Source of the DNA: Emiliania huxleyi CCMP1516
Lineage: Eukaryota; Haptophyta; Isochrysidales; Noelaerhabdaceae
NCBI RefSeq assembly: GCF_000372725.1
Contig: NW_005200793.1
Coordinates: 174,730 to 238,729 of the forward strand
Direction: 5' to 3'
DNA: 64,000 bases
Below, piece after piece: positions 49,930-59,490 of this stretch; the first letter of the stretch is position 1; the number at the start of each line of letters is the position of its first letter. A program made the position numbers and the translations under genes. The notes under the pieces were generated by a model. That model searched no databases, had not been told where the DNA came from, and was given only the letters and a program-made list of their open reading frames with translations.

Positions 49930-50250
49930 TGTATTCCGCACCTGCATTGTGCATTCTGTACGACCCTTTTTTTGGCCTCTCCTACCTATATTGGGCGAGT
50001 GTTTGCATTCTGCACCTGCATCCTGCATCGGTACTCTGTCCGCTCTCTCCTGGCTGTGGGTGAGTTTTTGCATTCCGCATTCTGCATCCTGCATCCTGCA
50101 CGTCTCTCACAGGAGCGCTGTGATCTAGCTCTTTTGGGCCCGCTTCTGCATTCTGCATTCTGCATCTGCATCCTGCATCGGGTGCAGTTCACAGCTTTCC
50201 TATTTGGGGCCGATTCTGCATTCTGCATTCTGCATCTGCATCCTGTGAGG
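49930..50250. repeat. TGCATTC / TGCATCC heptamer-rich region
   Basis: Clusters of TGCATTC, TGCATCC and TGCACC(T) units alternate with unique spacers of 40-60 bases, in the 3' flank of the NHL/BTB gene. About 25 heptamers in 320 bases. Confidence 0.85.
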
Positions 50251-50643
50251 GGAGAAAACGGGAATCTTTGTGCGATTCATAATAGTACAACACGCATATC
50301 CGTGAATCACCTAGTGTGCCATAGTGTGCCACCCTCACCATTCTTTTTCTGCCATTAACAAATTGCCCTGCCCAACATATTTTAGTTACTGGGTCCTAAT
50401 GGCTATGTGGGAGAAGTTTGGTCTTTGTTTCATGGGGGGATCTGGATGTATTCACGGCTAAAGTTGGTGCCGGCACGGCTCCCCTAGCCGGTCTCTCGGG
50501 GCAGGCCGGGAAGAGCCTCCAGGCCTTCTGTGGAGCTTAGGTAGGGTCCCCAGCCAGCCTCCAGCTGCAAGGCAGTCTCCAGGGGCCATGTAGCATGCCT
50601 GACATGACAGTGCAACCCACCCGGACACGGGTAGCGCACCAGA
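50251..50643. other. Intergenic region
   Basis: No supported gene. A frame reading VSGWVALSCQACYMAPGDC on the minus strand lies at about 50540-50640, next to the duplicated 5' exon, but is too short to call. Confidence 0.35.
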
Positions 50644-51548
50644 GGAGGCGGTGCAGCTGCGGCGGCTGCCGCCGCCTCGGCTCGACAGCAGCTGCATGGC
50701 TAAGCCTCCCCTCCCCTCCCCTCCTCCCCGCCCGCCCGCCCGCCGCCCCCGTGCCCCCTCCCCTCGCCCGCGCACTGGCCACCGCCCTTCGCTCGTCTAG
50801 CGTATAGGTACTCTCGAGGGTGGAGGGGAAGACGTAGGGCTGCATGCGCGCCTTCCAACCGAGGCCCCCCCACCCTCACTACTCGCTGCCTACTCGCTGC
50901 CTCGAGGGAGGGGGGGGAGACGTCAGGCAGCTCCCACTCCTGTGATGAGCGCTTGAACCGAGGCCCCTCCCCGAAAGGCAAGAGTATTAGCCACACGAAA
51001 CCCGAGACCCCTCCCCCCCGCCCCCCTCCCCCCCTCGGGAGGGCCGAACTGAGGCGCCCGTGGGGACCCCGCAATTCCCTTCCCCCCTCGGAGGGCCGGA
51101 CTGAGGCGTCGAGGGCCCCGCTCTTTCCTTCGCATAGCGGCCACTCTTCGGATCGCTGGTCGAGCGAGCGACCCGGGGGATGCCCCGCGCGCCTGACCCA
51201 GGCGCGAAAACGAATCTGCGAGGCGTGGCCGCTCACGCGGCCCGACGGGGAGGAGCGGGGCGGACTACGGGGATCGGCTTCTTACACAGCCCTTCCCTGC
51301 AGCGAGCCCCCCTCCAACCCACCCGCGCTAGGTCTCGGGCGGCGAAGGGGTCACTCCCGACGACCTCGGGAACTAGCCGGGGCAGTCGGAGAAGGGGCAA
51401 CTCCGTGCACTGACGGTCGGCCGTCAGAAAACATGCCTCCGTGGCTCGGGTTACACCAATCCTCGCTACCCAACGCGGCCAAAGGATATCCACCTCGAGA
51501 ACCTCGAGAGTACATACAGGCCAATCAATAGTCCGCCTTGCTTTGTTT
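50644..51548. repeat. Segmental duplication, copy 2 (empty site)
   Basis: Direct copy of 46939-48063 without the SINE-like insert. It includes the same ATG-containing 5' exon of the Cys-rich gene (minus strand, near 50697), but the sequence beyond it differs. Confidence 0.92.
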
Positions 51549-51678
51549 CCTTGCTTTGTTTCAACCTCTGGGTCTGCAACTCGCACGGCGGGTCCGCGTC
51601 CGAGCAAGCATCTGCGGCTCACGGTTGTGCTCTCGCAGAGCGCGACCAACATGGTGATCCGCTACACACAGATCAGAG

Positions 51679-51712
<34 letters not shown>

Positions 51713-51896
51713 GTCGACAAGGCGGACTTCCGAAACCTGGGTGAGCACTTTCGAGCTCTTCTTGCAGCACGGCTCTTCCTGTGTGCCGGAACAGAGCTCC
51801 ATGCTCCATGCAAGCCGTCCAACGTGATAGGAACGCGGGCTCTCTCGGCTTCGGGACCTCGAAGCTGCCCCTCAAAAAAAGACGAACACTATCCGG
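51549..51896. other. Intergenic region with CT microsatellite
   Basis: Holds a (CT)n run at 51680-51709. No gene recognised. Confidence 0.4.
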
Positions 51897-51905
51897 GAAA
51901 CTGAC

Positions 51906-53135
51906 GGTGAACCTTCTTTTCTAGACCGGAAGGATTGAGAGCAGCCTCGCTCTCAATCCTAGAAGTCGAAGGATTGTGAGCAGCACTCCTCGCAATCGTA
52001 GCATCTCTGTGCGATTGCGAGCGCCGGCGCTCGCAATCCTACATCTTCTAGGACTAAGAGCAGCTCTGCTCCCAAGGTGACTGGTGACGCCTACGACTAC
52101 TACCAGCGCGCTCGCAATCCGAGCAAAGTCTAGGATTGCGAGCAGGACTGCTCACAATCCTATCAACATGCCTCCGATTGCGAGCAGTGCTGCTCACAAT
52201 CCTACATCTTGTAGGACTATGAGCGGCTGCGCTCACAATCGTGCCGAAGATCCAGAGATCTGCGCTCGTAATCCTAGCTTCATGCGCCGATTGCGAGGTA
52301 ACCCGCTCGCAATCCTTAGATCTTGGGTACGATNNNNNNNNNNNNNNNNNNNNNNNNNNNNNNNNNNNNNNNNNNNNNNNNNNNNNNNNNNNNNNNNNNN
52401 NNNNNNNNNNNNNNNNNNNNNNNNNNNNNNNNNGGGGGTCCGCATGGCCCTGCTCAAAATCCTGGCAGTGCCCCTGGGCCGGCAAATGTGGGGAATGTGA
52501 AGGCCGACGGGCACCAGTCCCAGCATCTCGGTCTCAGAGACCGGGCCCTATAGCAGGAACTGGCGGTTCATCAATGGGTGACGCAGAAGGACACCTTGCA
52601 CAGTCCGCTTACTACTTATCGGATTGCGAGCGGGTCCCCTCGCAATCGGTGCGATCACTGTTTGGATTGTGAGGAGACCCTCCCGGCGCGCTCACTCACA
52701 AGCGCTCGCTCGGCTGGAGCGATTGGGAGCGCCCTCTGTGCGCATGCTAGCAATCCTTGGATCTTGGGTACGATTGTGAGCGCCGCCGCTCATAGTCCTA
52801 CAAGATGTAGGATTGCGAGCGCTACTGCTCGCAATCGGAAGCATGTTGCTTAGGATTGTGAGCAGTGCTGCTCGCAATCCTAGACTTTGCTCGGATTGCG
52901 AGCGCGCTGGTAGTAGTCGTAGGCGTCACCAGTCACCTTTGGTATTGCTAAAAATCTCTCTCTCCTTGGGAGCGGAGCTGCTCTTAGTCCTAGAAGATGT
53001 AGGATTGCGAGCGCCGGCGCTCGCAATCGCACAGAGATGCTACGATTGCGAGGAGTGCTGCTCACAATCCTTCGACTTCTAGGATTGAGAGCGAGGCTGC
53101 TCTCAATCCTTCCGGTCTAGAAAAGAAGGTTCACC
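51906..53135. mobile_element. Fold-back element made of hairpin arrays, with 9-bp target duplication
   Basis: Two long arms (51906-52333 and about 52615-53135) are inverted copies of each other. Each arm is a row of about eight 28-30-base hairpins of the type AGGATTGCGAGCAG / CTGCTCGCAATCCT, separated by 9-12-base linkers. The ends are GGTGAACCTTCTTTTCTAG and its complement, flanked by GAAACTGAC on both sides (51897-51905 and 53136-53144). The 100-N gap lies at the inner end of the left arm. The right arm carries a 28-base insertion at 52938-52965. No coding frame. Confidence 0.92.
52334..52433. other. Assembly gap (100 N)
   Basis: A run of exactly 100 N, the usual placeholder for a gap of unknown size, inside the fold-back element. 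The centre of the element may be longer than shown. Confidence 0.98.
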
Positions 53136-53228
53136 GAAACTGACTTCGTTCATCCTTGGCGCCTAAACCGGACTGACTATTCCTTGGCGCCTAAACCGCC
53201 GAAGCGCCCAACCATCCACTCTGCCTCG

Positions 53229-53576
53229 ATGCTCGCCGCTACCGCCCTCGCGTCCCCAGCCGCCCTGAACACACCGCGCGGTGGCACCCGGCCCGCCATC
53301 GAGTCGCGCCGGGCCGCCATCGCCCGCGCATGGAGCACTCCTGGCCCGACCAGCTATCGCCTTCCACAGCGGCTGAGCGCTCCCTTTGCCACAGAGGTGC
53401 CCGAGACCTTCATGGGCATCAGCAGTGAAGACTGGCACGTCACGGAGGGCCCTTCTGATGACGTTTGCACGCAGTGCTTTCTGGCGCCTGAGTGGATGGG
53501 TTTGGCGCCGGACGCCTGGGTTTGTACCGACTCTGCCACCTTCAAGGCGCCGCTCACCTCAGAAGACTCGTACTGA
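53229..53576 (+). CDS. Small hypothetical protein (115 aa)
   Basis: From ATG 53229 (MLAATALASPAALNTPRGG). The second half is protein-like: LPQRLSAPFATEVPETFMG, EDWHVTEGPSDDVCTQCFL, EWMGLAPDAWVCTDSATF. It has a CxxC pair but no known domain. It starts 94 bases after the fold-back element, whose target duplication is in its upstream flank, so the insertion may affect its promoter. Confidence 0.5.
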   Translation: MLAATALASPAALNTPRGGTRPAIESRRAAIARAWSTPGPTSYRLPQRLSAPFATEVPETFMGISSEDWHVTEGPSDDVCTQCFLAPEWMGLAPDAWVCTDSATFKAPLTSEDSY

Positions 53577-54375
53577 AGCGTCAGTGCGAGCCTAAGTGCA
53601 GCAGTAATCGCACTCGACTGGGTCGCGTGCTGCGTAGGATGATGCCTCCGACCACGCACGCTCTCAAGAGAACAGGCGAGACCCACGCACCGTGAGGGGC
53701 GCCCCCGATACTTTTCCTTGCGCGAGCTACGACGTGGGGTGCATGCCAATGTCTAGAGAGTTGCATGTTTCTGTCAAATAAGAATCAGTATCTTTCACAG
53801 CGCGGACGCCGGCGGCGGCACGCGAGCAAACTTGTAGGGAGGCTCGACGGGGTCGGGAGACAGACAGCGAAACAAGTGCAAACGACGGGCAGGACAGGCC
53901 CCGGCAGACAAGCTCCGGCGGACCTGTGGAGGGTCAGTGTCGATCACTCAGCATGGTGCCCCCCATTGAGGAGTCGGCATCTCCCCGCTACGGCGGCACA
54001 AGCCCAGCCGCCCCTCTCAAGCCGGGGCCGTCGCCTCCTTTCGGCTGAAGAATCTTAGCAAGCCAGGTGGGGGCCGGGTCGGGGCTGCGGCGGCGGAGGC
54101 CGCAGGGGGCGCCTCCGGCGGCGTCGCCTCCGGCGCCGCCGCCTCTGGCGCCGCCTCCGCGTTGGCCGCGCAAGCCTCCTCTTCGCCTCGCGCCGGAGCG
54201 CCTTGGTCGGAAGCGGGCGAGCCCGCCGCCTAGGGGAAAGCTCCGAGACTGTTCCGACGACTGTTCCGACGACTGTTCCGAGACTGTTTCGAGAGAGCGC
54301 GCAGAAGCAGCGTCCCGTGCGTGAGGTGGGCAGGGGAGCTTAAGCGATGGTCTTAGGCGGTGGCGGTGGCGGGGG
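53577..54375. other. Intergenic region with short GC-rich and ACTGTTCCG repeats
   Basis: Contains GCGCCTCCGGCGGCGTCGCC-type repeats (54105-54160) and four GACTGTTCCGA units (54246-54285). No gene supported. Confidence 0.45.
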
Positions 54376-54918
54376 CTAGGGCGGAGGCGGCTTGCTCAGG
54401 CGGGTGGTGACGAACGCCTCCCAGTCTCGCGCGGGGGCGCCCGCGCCGCCGCCGACCAGCGATCCCCACCGCCGCACCGCCTCCTCGCGCCAGGCGTCGG
54501 CGGTGGCGGGGGCGGCGCCGTCGGCAGAGGTGAGGTAGCGGGACATGGCCTCGCGCGCCTCAGTGAGGAAGGCGACCGTGCTCGCGTCGATCTCCCGACG
54601 CAGCGCCGCCTCGTCCGCGTCCTCCTCCTCTGGCCGAGGCCGCTTTTTCGCCGGCGAGCGCCTCGCCGCCTGCCGGTCGAGATCGTCGCCGAACTGGTCG
54701 ATGGTCTCCTTGGTGTACTCGGGCTTGAGGTCGCGCACGCGGGACGAGCGGCGCAGCGACTCGGGCGGCACCGGCGGAAGCTTGGTCCGGGGCTTCCTTG
54801 GCGCCTTCTGCTGCGGCGCGGCCGGTGTCGGGTCGACGAGGCCGAGCCGCACGAGCATCTCGTGGTTACGACGGATGTGCTCCAGTCGTTGCAGCTCATA
54901 CTCTGAGAGCTCGTCCAT
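54376..54918 (-). CDS. Protein with WDR76/CMR1-type N-terminal motif (180 aa)
   Basis: ATG at 54918: MDELSEYELQRLEHIRRNHE, then MLVRLGLVDP. This SEYE-x-x-RL-x-x-I-x-x-N-x-x-x-L-x-x-LGL motif followed by a basic Pro-rich linker (KPRTKLPPVPPESLRRSSR) is common at the start of chromatin-linked proteins of many protists and of WDR76/CMR1. The rest is acidic and helical with a nuclear-localisation-like stretch (PAKKRPRPEEEDADE), with no WD repeats. A nuclear role is inferred. It is divergent from the next gene, 41 bases away. Confidence 0.65.
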   Translation of the reverse strand: MDELSEYELQRLEHIRRNHEMLVRLGLVDPTPAAPQQKAPRKPRTKLPPVPPESLRRSSRVRDLKPEYTKETIDQFGDDLDRQAARRSPAKKRPRPEEEDADEAALRREIDASTVAFLTEAREAMSRYLTSADGAAPATADAWREEAVRRWGSLVGGGAGAPARDWEAFVTTRLSKPPPP

Positions 54919-54959
54919 TGCTGCGCCGCCCGCGCGATATGCGACTGTGAGCGAGCTCG

Positions 54960-55897
54960 ATGTTGCGGCCGCCGCCCGGACGGCGCACCCACGTGAGCGC
55001 ACTGGACCGCACCCTCTTCCCGCGCAAGCTCGGATCGCGCTGCAACACTGTGAACACCGTGCTGCGCTCGTTTGGTGTGTGCGCAGCCTCGTTGTCGGGG
55101 CCTACGCGGAGGCGTCGGACGACCTGCACCAGCTGTTCGACTGTGTGGTGGATTCGGCATCCAAGCAGCACTGGAGGCGGATCGGCGCGCGTAGCGCGAA
55201 GGAGGCGCGGTCCTACTTCGCTACGACGCTGCGGCGGGCGTGGGGCGTGCACTTTGCGCGCGAGTTCGCGCGGCACCGCATCCGACGCGTGGTGTTCGTG
55301 GGGGCCCCGCGGCGACAGCCGGGCGTCTTGGGTCCGGGGTTGTGTTTTTCTGTGAACACCGGCCTCCGAGTCGGTCGGCGTCGCGAGCGCGCGCGATAAG
55401 GTTACACCATCGGCCTTAAACGTCAAGTTCAAGGACTCGCTCTCCTCCAACCCGGAGGACGTCGGCCAGCGAGGCGCTTTCGTCGGCCTCGGCAACACCG
55501 AGCCCGGCACGAGCGCGGACGTCTTCGGCCTCGAGCAGCGCGGCGCTGTCGGGGACGGCGACTTCAGGCCGAGCGACGGCGGCGGCTATGTGGCGTACAA
55601 GAAGGCGGACTAGACGCGCACGCCCTCTCGCGCTCGGACACCGACGTGCAGATGTACCTGTTCGAAACCTTCGGCGGGTGGTGCAACGCGGTCAAGCGGC
55701 TGTTCTACCAGATGAAGGACAAGGTGCGCAACAAGCTCTCGAAGCGGCAGCACGAGGACGAGGCGAGCTGGTCGACGCGGTCGTGGCTCTTGCTGCAGGC
55801 CCAGCGCATGTCAGTCGCGCTGCAGCTCGCGGCGGCGGAAGAGATTGCGACCGAGCTCAGGCTCGCCGCGGCGTCGGAGGACGCCGCCGTCGCCTAG
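54960..55897 (+). CDS. Hypothetical multi-exon gene; C-terminal part belongs to the GNTE/ETFGG family
   Basis: Protein-like pieces in order: MLRPPPGRRTHVSALDRTLF (ATG 54960), then in another frame GAYAEASDDLHQLFDCVVDS and WGVHFAREFARHRIRRVVFV (to about 55310), then VKFKDSLSSNPEDVGQRGAF, VGLGNTEPG and GGGYVAYKK (to 55612), then in another frame YLFETFGGW and AQRMSVALQLAAAEEIA to the stop at 55897. The last two pieces align in order with the ORF at 9872-10474. A possible GC-AG intron (about 55313-55402) contains a fragment of the intron-borne repeat. Frame changes at 55075 and 55612 have no clear splice sites, so the gene may be decayed. Confidence 0.4.
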
Positions 55898-56204
55898 ACT
55901 CCCCTGCGTCACTACGTGCCTCCCCGTCTTTGTAGCCTGGCGTTTGTGCCCCGTTTGTGCCGCGTCCCGTGCCCCCGAGTTCATTAAAAAAAAGCGTTAA
56001 GCCCCGCCGATCGCCAACAAACGCGAGGTAGCCAAGTAAGTACTCGAGTAGCGCAGTTGGGCGGCAAGAATTTTACAACAAAAGAAAGTTGCGCGGGAAG
56101 AGTCAATTCGCGCAAGTTTACGGTCAATCAAGTTGCACGCGTGCTTTCGGCGCGGTGGGGCGACCTGTGCTGCTGCTTAGCGTTCAACGATACCAGCGAT
56201 TGCT
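55898..56204. other. Intergenic region with SINE-like tail
   Basis: Holds AAGAATTTTACAACAAAAG at 56068, the complement of the SINE-like tail. No gene seen. It includes the promoter of the J-domain gene. Confidence 0.4.
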
Positions 56205-56731
56205 ATGAGCGGCGAAAAGGGGCGTGCAGACTCTTCGCAGGAGGACGTCGACCGGATCCTTGGCGCGGACGACGCGTACCGTGTGCTCGGCGTTTCTCGG
56301 ACGGCTTCGGCCGAAGCTAAGTGAGGCTGCACCGTGTGGTTGCACCTGCAGAGCATGAGGTGATGATGACACTGCCTGGCATGTAGGCGGAACGCTTACC
56401 GAACCCTGGCTCGAAAGGTGCTTGCGACAAAGACTGTTGCAAACACGATAGGAAGTTCCACTCAGGGAGGGGCGAAGCACAGTGAGCACGCCCTACATCG
56501 GCACCCCGTGCTCCCCAGGTGCATCCCGACAGGAGCGTACACCCCCGCGCGACGGAGGCATTCCAGACTCTGGAGGCAGCGATGGCAAAGGTGGCCAAGG
56601 ACACGGCCGAAGTGGACGCGTTTCGGGCGATGATGGCGGAGAGGTCCAAGGCGGCGACTGCAAATGCGGGCGGGACGGGAAGTTGGGTACCGCCGGCGTT
56701 TGAAAGCCATCACCGCACGGTACTCAGCTAG
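56205..56731 (+). CDS. J-domain (DnaJ-like) protein, three exons
   Basis: Model: 56205..56320, 56387..56417, 56519..56731, 119 residues. Both introns are GT-AG (66 and 101 bases) and keep the frame. The J-domain reads AYRVLGVSRTASAEAK, RNAYRTLARK, VHPDRSVHP, TEAFQTLEAA, with the HPD motif at residues 51-53 that stimulates Hsp70 ATPase activity. A short helical tail ends in WVPPAFESHHRTVLS. J-proteins of this size are often dedicated co-chaperones. No targeting signal seen. The middle exon is only 31 bases. Confidence 0.9.
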
Positions 56732-56792
56732 CCTTCTCCCCGGGGCCCTCTTCGAACTGCTGCTCACGGCATGAAACCACCCCCGTCCTTAG

Positions 56793-57155
56793 ATGCCGTC
56801 CTGGACATCCCAAGCCCCTCCGGCAGCGTGCCGTTGGTCGGATGAGCACAGGACCTTCGTCTTTTCCGGCGCCGGGGCGGCTCCGCCGCCGACGTACGAG
56901 TTTCATATGCGCGGCAGCGCAAAGACGCCATTTCAGAAGGAGTACGAGCCAAATCTGCGCCAGACCGCGCCACCCCGCGCCTCCTATAAAGGACCGAAGG
57001 CGTGGACCCAGTGCGACGTCGAATCGGACCCTTTTGAGAGCGTGTACGGCCAGGACCCGAGGATGGCGGGCGAGGACCCCTTCGACATCGCTACTACAAC
57101 AGCCAGGCGCTGCCTCCCCACTCGCCGCGGCCTCTGCGGGCTGTGCTGCGCCTAG
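56793..57155 (+). CDS. Small hypothetical protein (120 aa)
   Basis: ATG 56793. Protein-like body: DEHRTFVFSGAGAAPPPTYE, FHMRGSAKTPFQKEYEPNL, WTQCDVESDPFESVYGQDP, MAGEDPFDIA. No domain recognised. In another frame, MKPPPSLDAVLDIPSPSGS from ATG 56771 also looks coding and could be an alternative 5' end. Same strand as the J-domain gene, 61 bases downstream. Confidence 0.5.
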   Translation: MPSWTSQAPPAACRWSDEHRTFVFSGAGAAPPPTYEFHMRGSAKTPFQKEYEPNLRQTAPPRASYKGPKAWTQCDVESDPFESVYGQDPRMAGEDPFDIATTTARRCLPTRRGLCGLCCA

Positions 57156-58833
57156 CGCGAGCCTGCTCCGCTCGTGCTTTCTCATGTGCAACGGACTGCA
57201 ATCGACGCAACGCTCGGCGGAGCCAGGCTTTGCTCGTGTCTTTTCTTCTGTCTGAAAACACAATGAGACTTGTAAAAAGCTGACACATCTTCTGCGCAAG
57301 CAGAAAAAATTCTTTTCCGAGGTCAACCCGTCATGCGGCAGGTGGCTTGCTTTGGCTCGCTGCCACCGCGGTGGGTCACCAAGAGCTTCTCCGCGTGCGG
57401 CGTCATCACCACGCGACGCGCTCGCCACGCCTCACCCGGGCAAAAGGAACGACCGCGCGCCGCCGCCGCCCGCCTCGCCGCGCCGCGCCGCGCCGCGCCT
57501 CGCCTCGCCTTGCAGCAGCGGCACGCGCACACGCACCCACGCGCCCGCGCTCGCTCCGCGAGAGCGAAGCAACCCTCCAAGCGAGTTCCGAACCGGGAGC
57601 CAAAAGGTCCCCGCTCGAACCGCGAACCGGTTCGACCACCGCCGCTGGCGGTTCATGAAAGGCTGTCAGGAGCAGTGCCTCATATAGTGTGAGATAGTGC
57701 GCGCGCTCGAGATGCTCACCCGACCCGCCGCGCCCTCGCGAAAGAGATCTCGCGCCGCGCGCGCTCGCACACGCCGCCCGAGAGCACTCCCACCCCCGCC
57801 GCCTCGCAAGCTCACAGGTTGATTTGAGGAGAAGCAGCTGGGGGAGGTCAAAGCGGGAGAAGGCGGCACGGCGGCGGCGGCGCGGCCCCCCCCCATCCCC
57901 ACGCCTCCGGGTCGTGCGTACCGCCTCCGGGCGCGAGTGTCCCCCCAGCGTCTGCTCCGGCAGTCGCTCCGGTAATCAGGCCGAGAGTACCAGGGAGGAG
58001 GGGAGAAGAGCCCAGGGTGGGGAGAGGAGAAGAGCCTAGGGAGGGGGGAGGAGAAGAGCCCAAGGCGGCCTCCCTCTCCCTCCCCTCCCACCGGGCCTCC
58101 CTCTCCCTCTCCTCCCACCGGGCCTCCCTCTCCCCCTCCTCCCGCCAAGTCTCGAGGGGCCAGCCGCTGGAAGGGGCAAGCCAGCGGCACGAGGGCTTCA
58201 GCCACACAGCTACCAAGGGAACGCGACCCACACAAAGCACCAAAGTTAGGCATACCCCCCGGCGCAGTGTCCCCCGCTATGTGTCGCCGTTCGTCGGGGC
58301 ACGCAATCCTGTGCAGTCAGGGCAAGTGGGGGCGGGGCGGACAGCCCAGGAGCGTGCTCCTGGGATCTCTCCGCCCAGTCCGGGGGTGCGTCGAACCTTC
58401 CATCACCCTGTCGGAAGCGGCGTGCCGGTGGGGGCACGTCCGGGTTTTGGAAGTAAAGATATATTACTCTTCTGCGCAAGCATCCCCTGGTATCGTAAAC
58501 GCAGGGTGTGTGTGGGTTCCTCTCAACTGTTGGCGCAGTTCACAGCCTGCCTGCTGCTGAATGGCGTCCTGCTCGTGCAGGCGCTGGTGTGGGACTGAGG
58601 CGGCCGTGAGGCGCCACCAGTGGGCCACAGCAGCTCCTCTCCGCCGTGTCCGCACCGTCGGGCGGGGTGGCTCGAGGGCCCCGCGGTCTTTCGGCGCGGC
58701 GCAGGCGCTTTTGACAGGGCGCGAGAGTCTGTACTCTCTCGCCCGGGGCGTCCCGCGGGTGCATCGCCAATCGGCATGAATTTGACATACGTGTCTCTTT
58801 TACTCTTTTGGGTGCGCCGTCATTTATCAAAAA
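57156..58833. other. GC-rich region, no firm gene; minisatellites at 57470-57510 and 57990-58140
   Basis: A minus-strand frame from ATG 58253 (MPNFGALCGSRSLGSCVAEA, LVPLACPFQRLAPRDLAG) may be a real first exon, followed by GGGAGGAGAGGGAGAGGGAG-type satellites that would lie in an intron. No further exon could be assigned. Confidence 0.35.
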
Positions 58834-59295
58834 CGTGCAGATCACATCAGGACACGGTCTCGACGCGCTCGGTACGACGCCTGCGACCCGTCTCGGGTCA
58901 GGTGGCATGACGCTCATCTCGCCCGCCAGCGCTGCCTTGCAGGTTGCCACGACGAGGTCGAGCACGCTTCTATACGCTCGCCCAGCCTTCCTTTCCATCC
59001 CATAAGGTAGCCTGGGAACGGTGGCGGTCAGAGGCAAAGCCTACGAGGGGTGGTGGAACCACATGTCACGGCTACTGCCGGCTCGACCCCACGATAGCCT
59101 CCGGAGGCTGACTTTGAGGCACAACCATCGGACGATGTCGACGTTGGGTCGCTCTCGCGGTAGCCAGATGACCTCTCATACTAGGAGCATCGGCCATGGC
59201 CGCAGGGAGCGCGGGGGAGGGCGCTGGAAGCAACACGGAGCTCCGTTGGAGGCGTTTTCAAGATTTTAGCGTGTCAGAGTGAAATGGCACTAGCC
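58834..59295. mobile_element. Truncated, inverted copy of the 12.4-kb element
   Basis: Matches 12402-12863 in reverse complement, including the terminal repeat at 59271-59295. The other end and the internal palindrome are missing. Confidence 0.85.
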
Positions 59296-59490
59296 CCACA
59301 CGCCACAGCGGTCAACCCCGAGAAAATCAGTAAATCAGAAAAATATATGCCGCTACCAAGTCCAAGTCCCCCGGACTCCTCACGCTCTCCCTCACTAGGT
59401 CTGAGCGGCGTGTCCGCACTCGCGCTCGCCAGCTCGCCCAGCCGCCCTCTCACGCGGCGTGCGTGGCCGTACGAGGCTCCCGGTACCCTA

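Noticed and set aside
51930..53110. Regularly spaced palindromic repeats that look like a CRISPR array
   Set aside because: The units differ, the linkers are only 9-12 bases, the array is mirrored about a centre and bounded by a target duplication in eukaryotic DNA. It fits a fold-back element.
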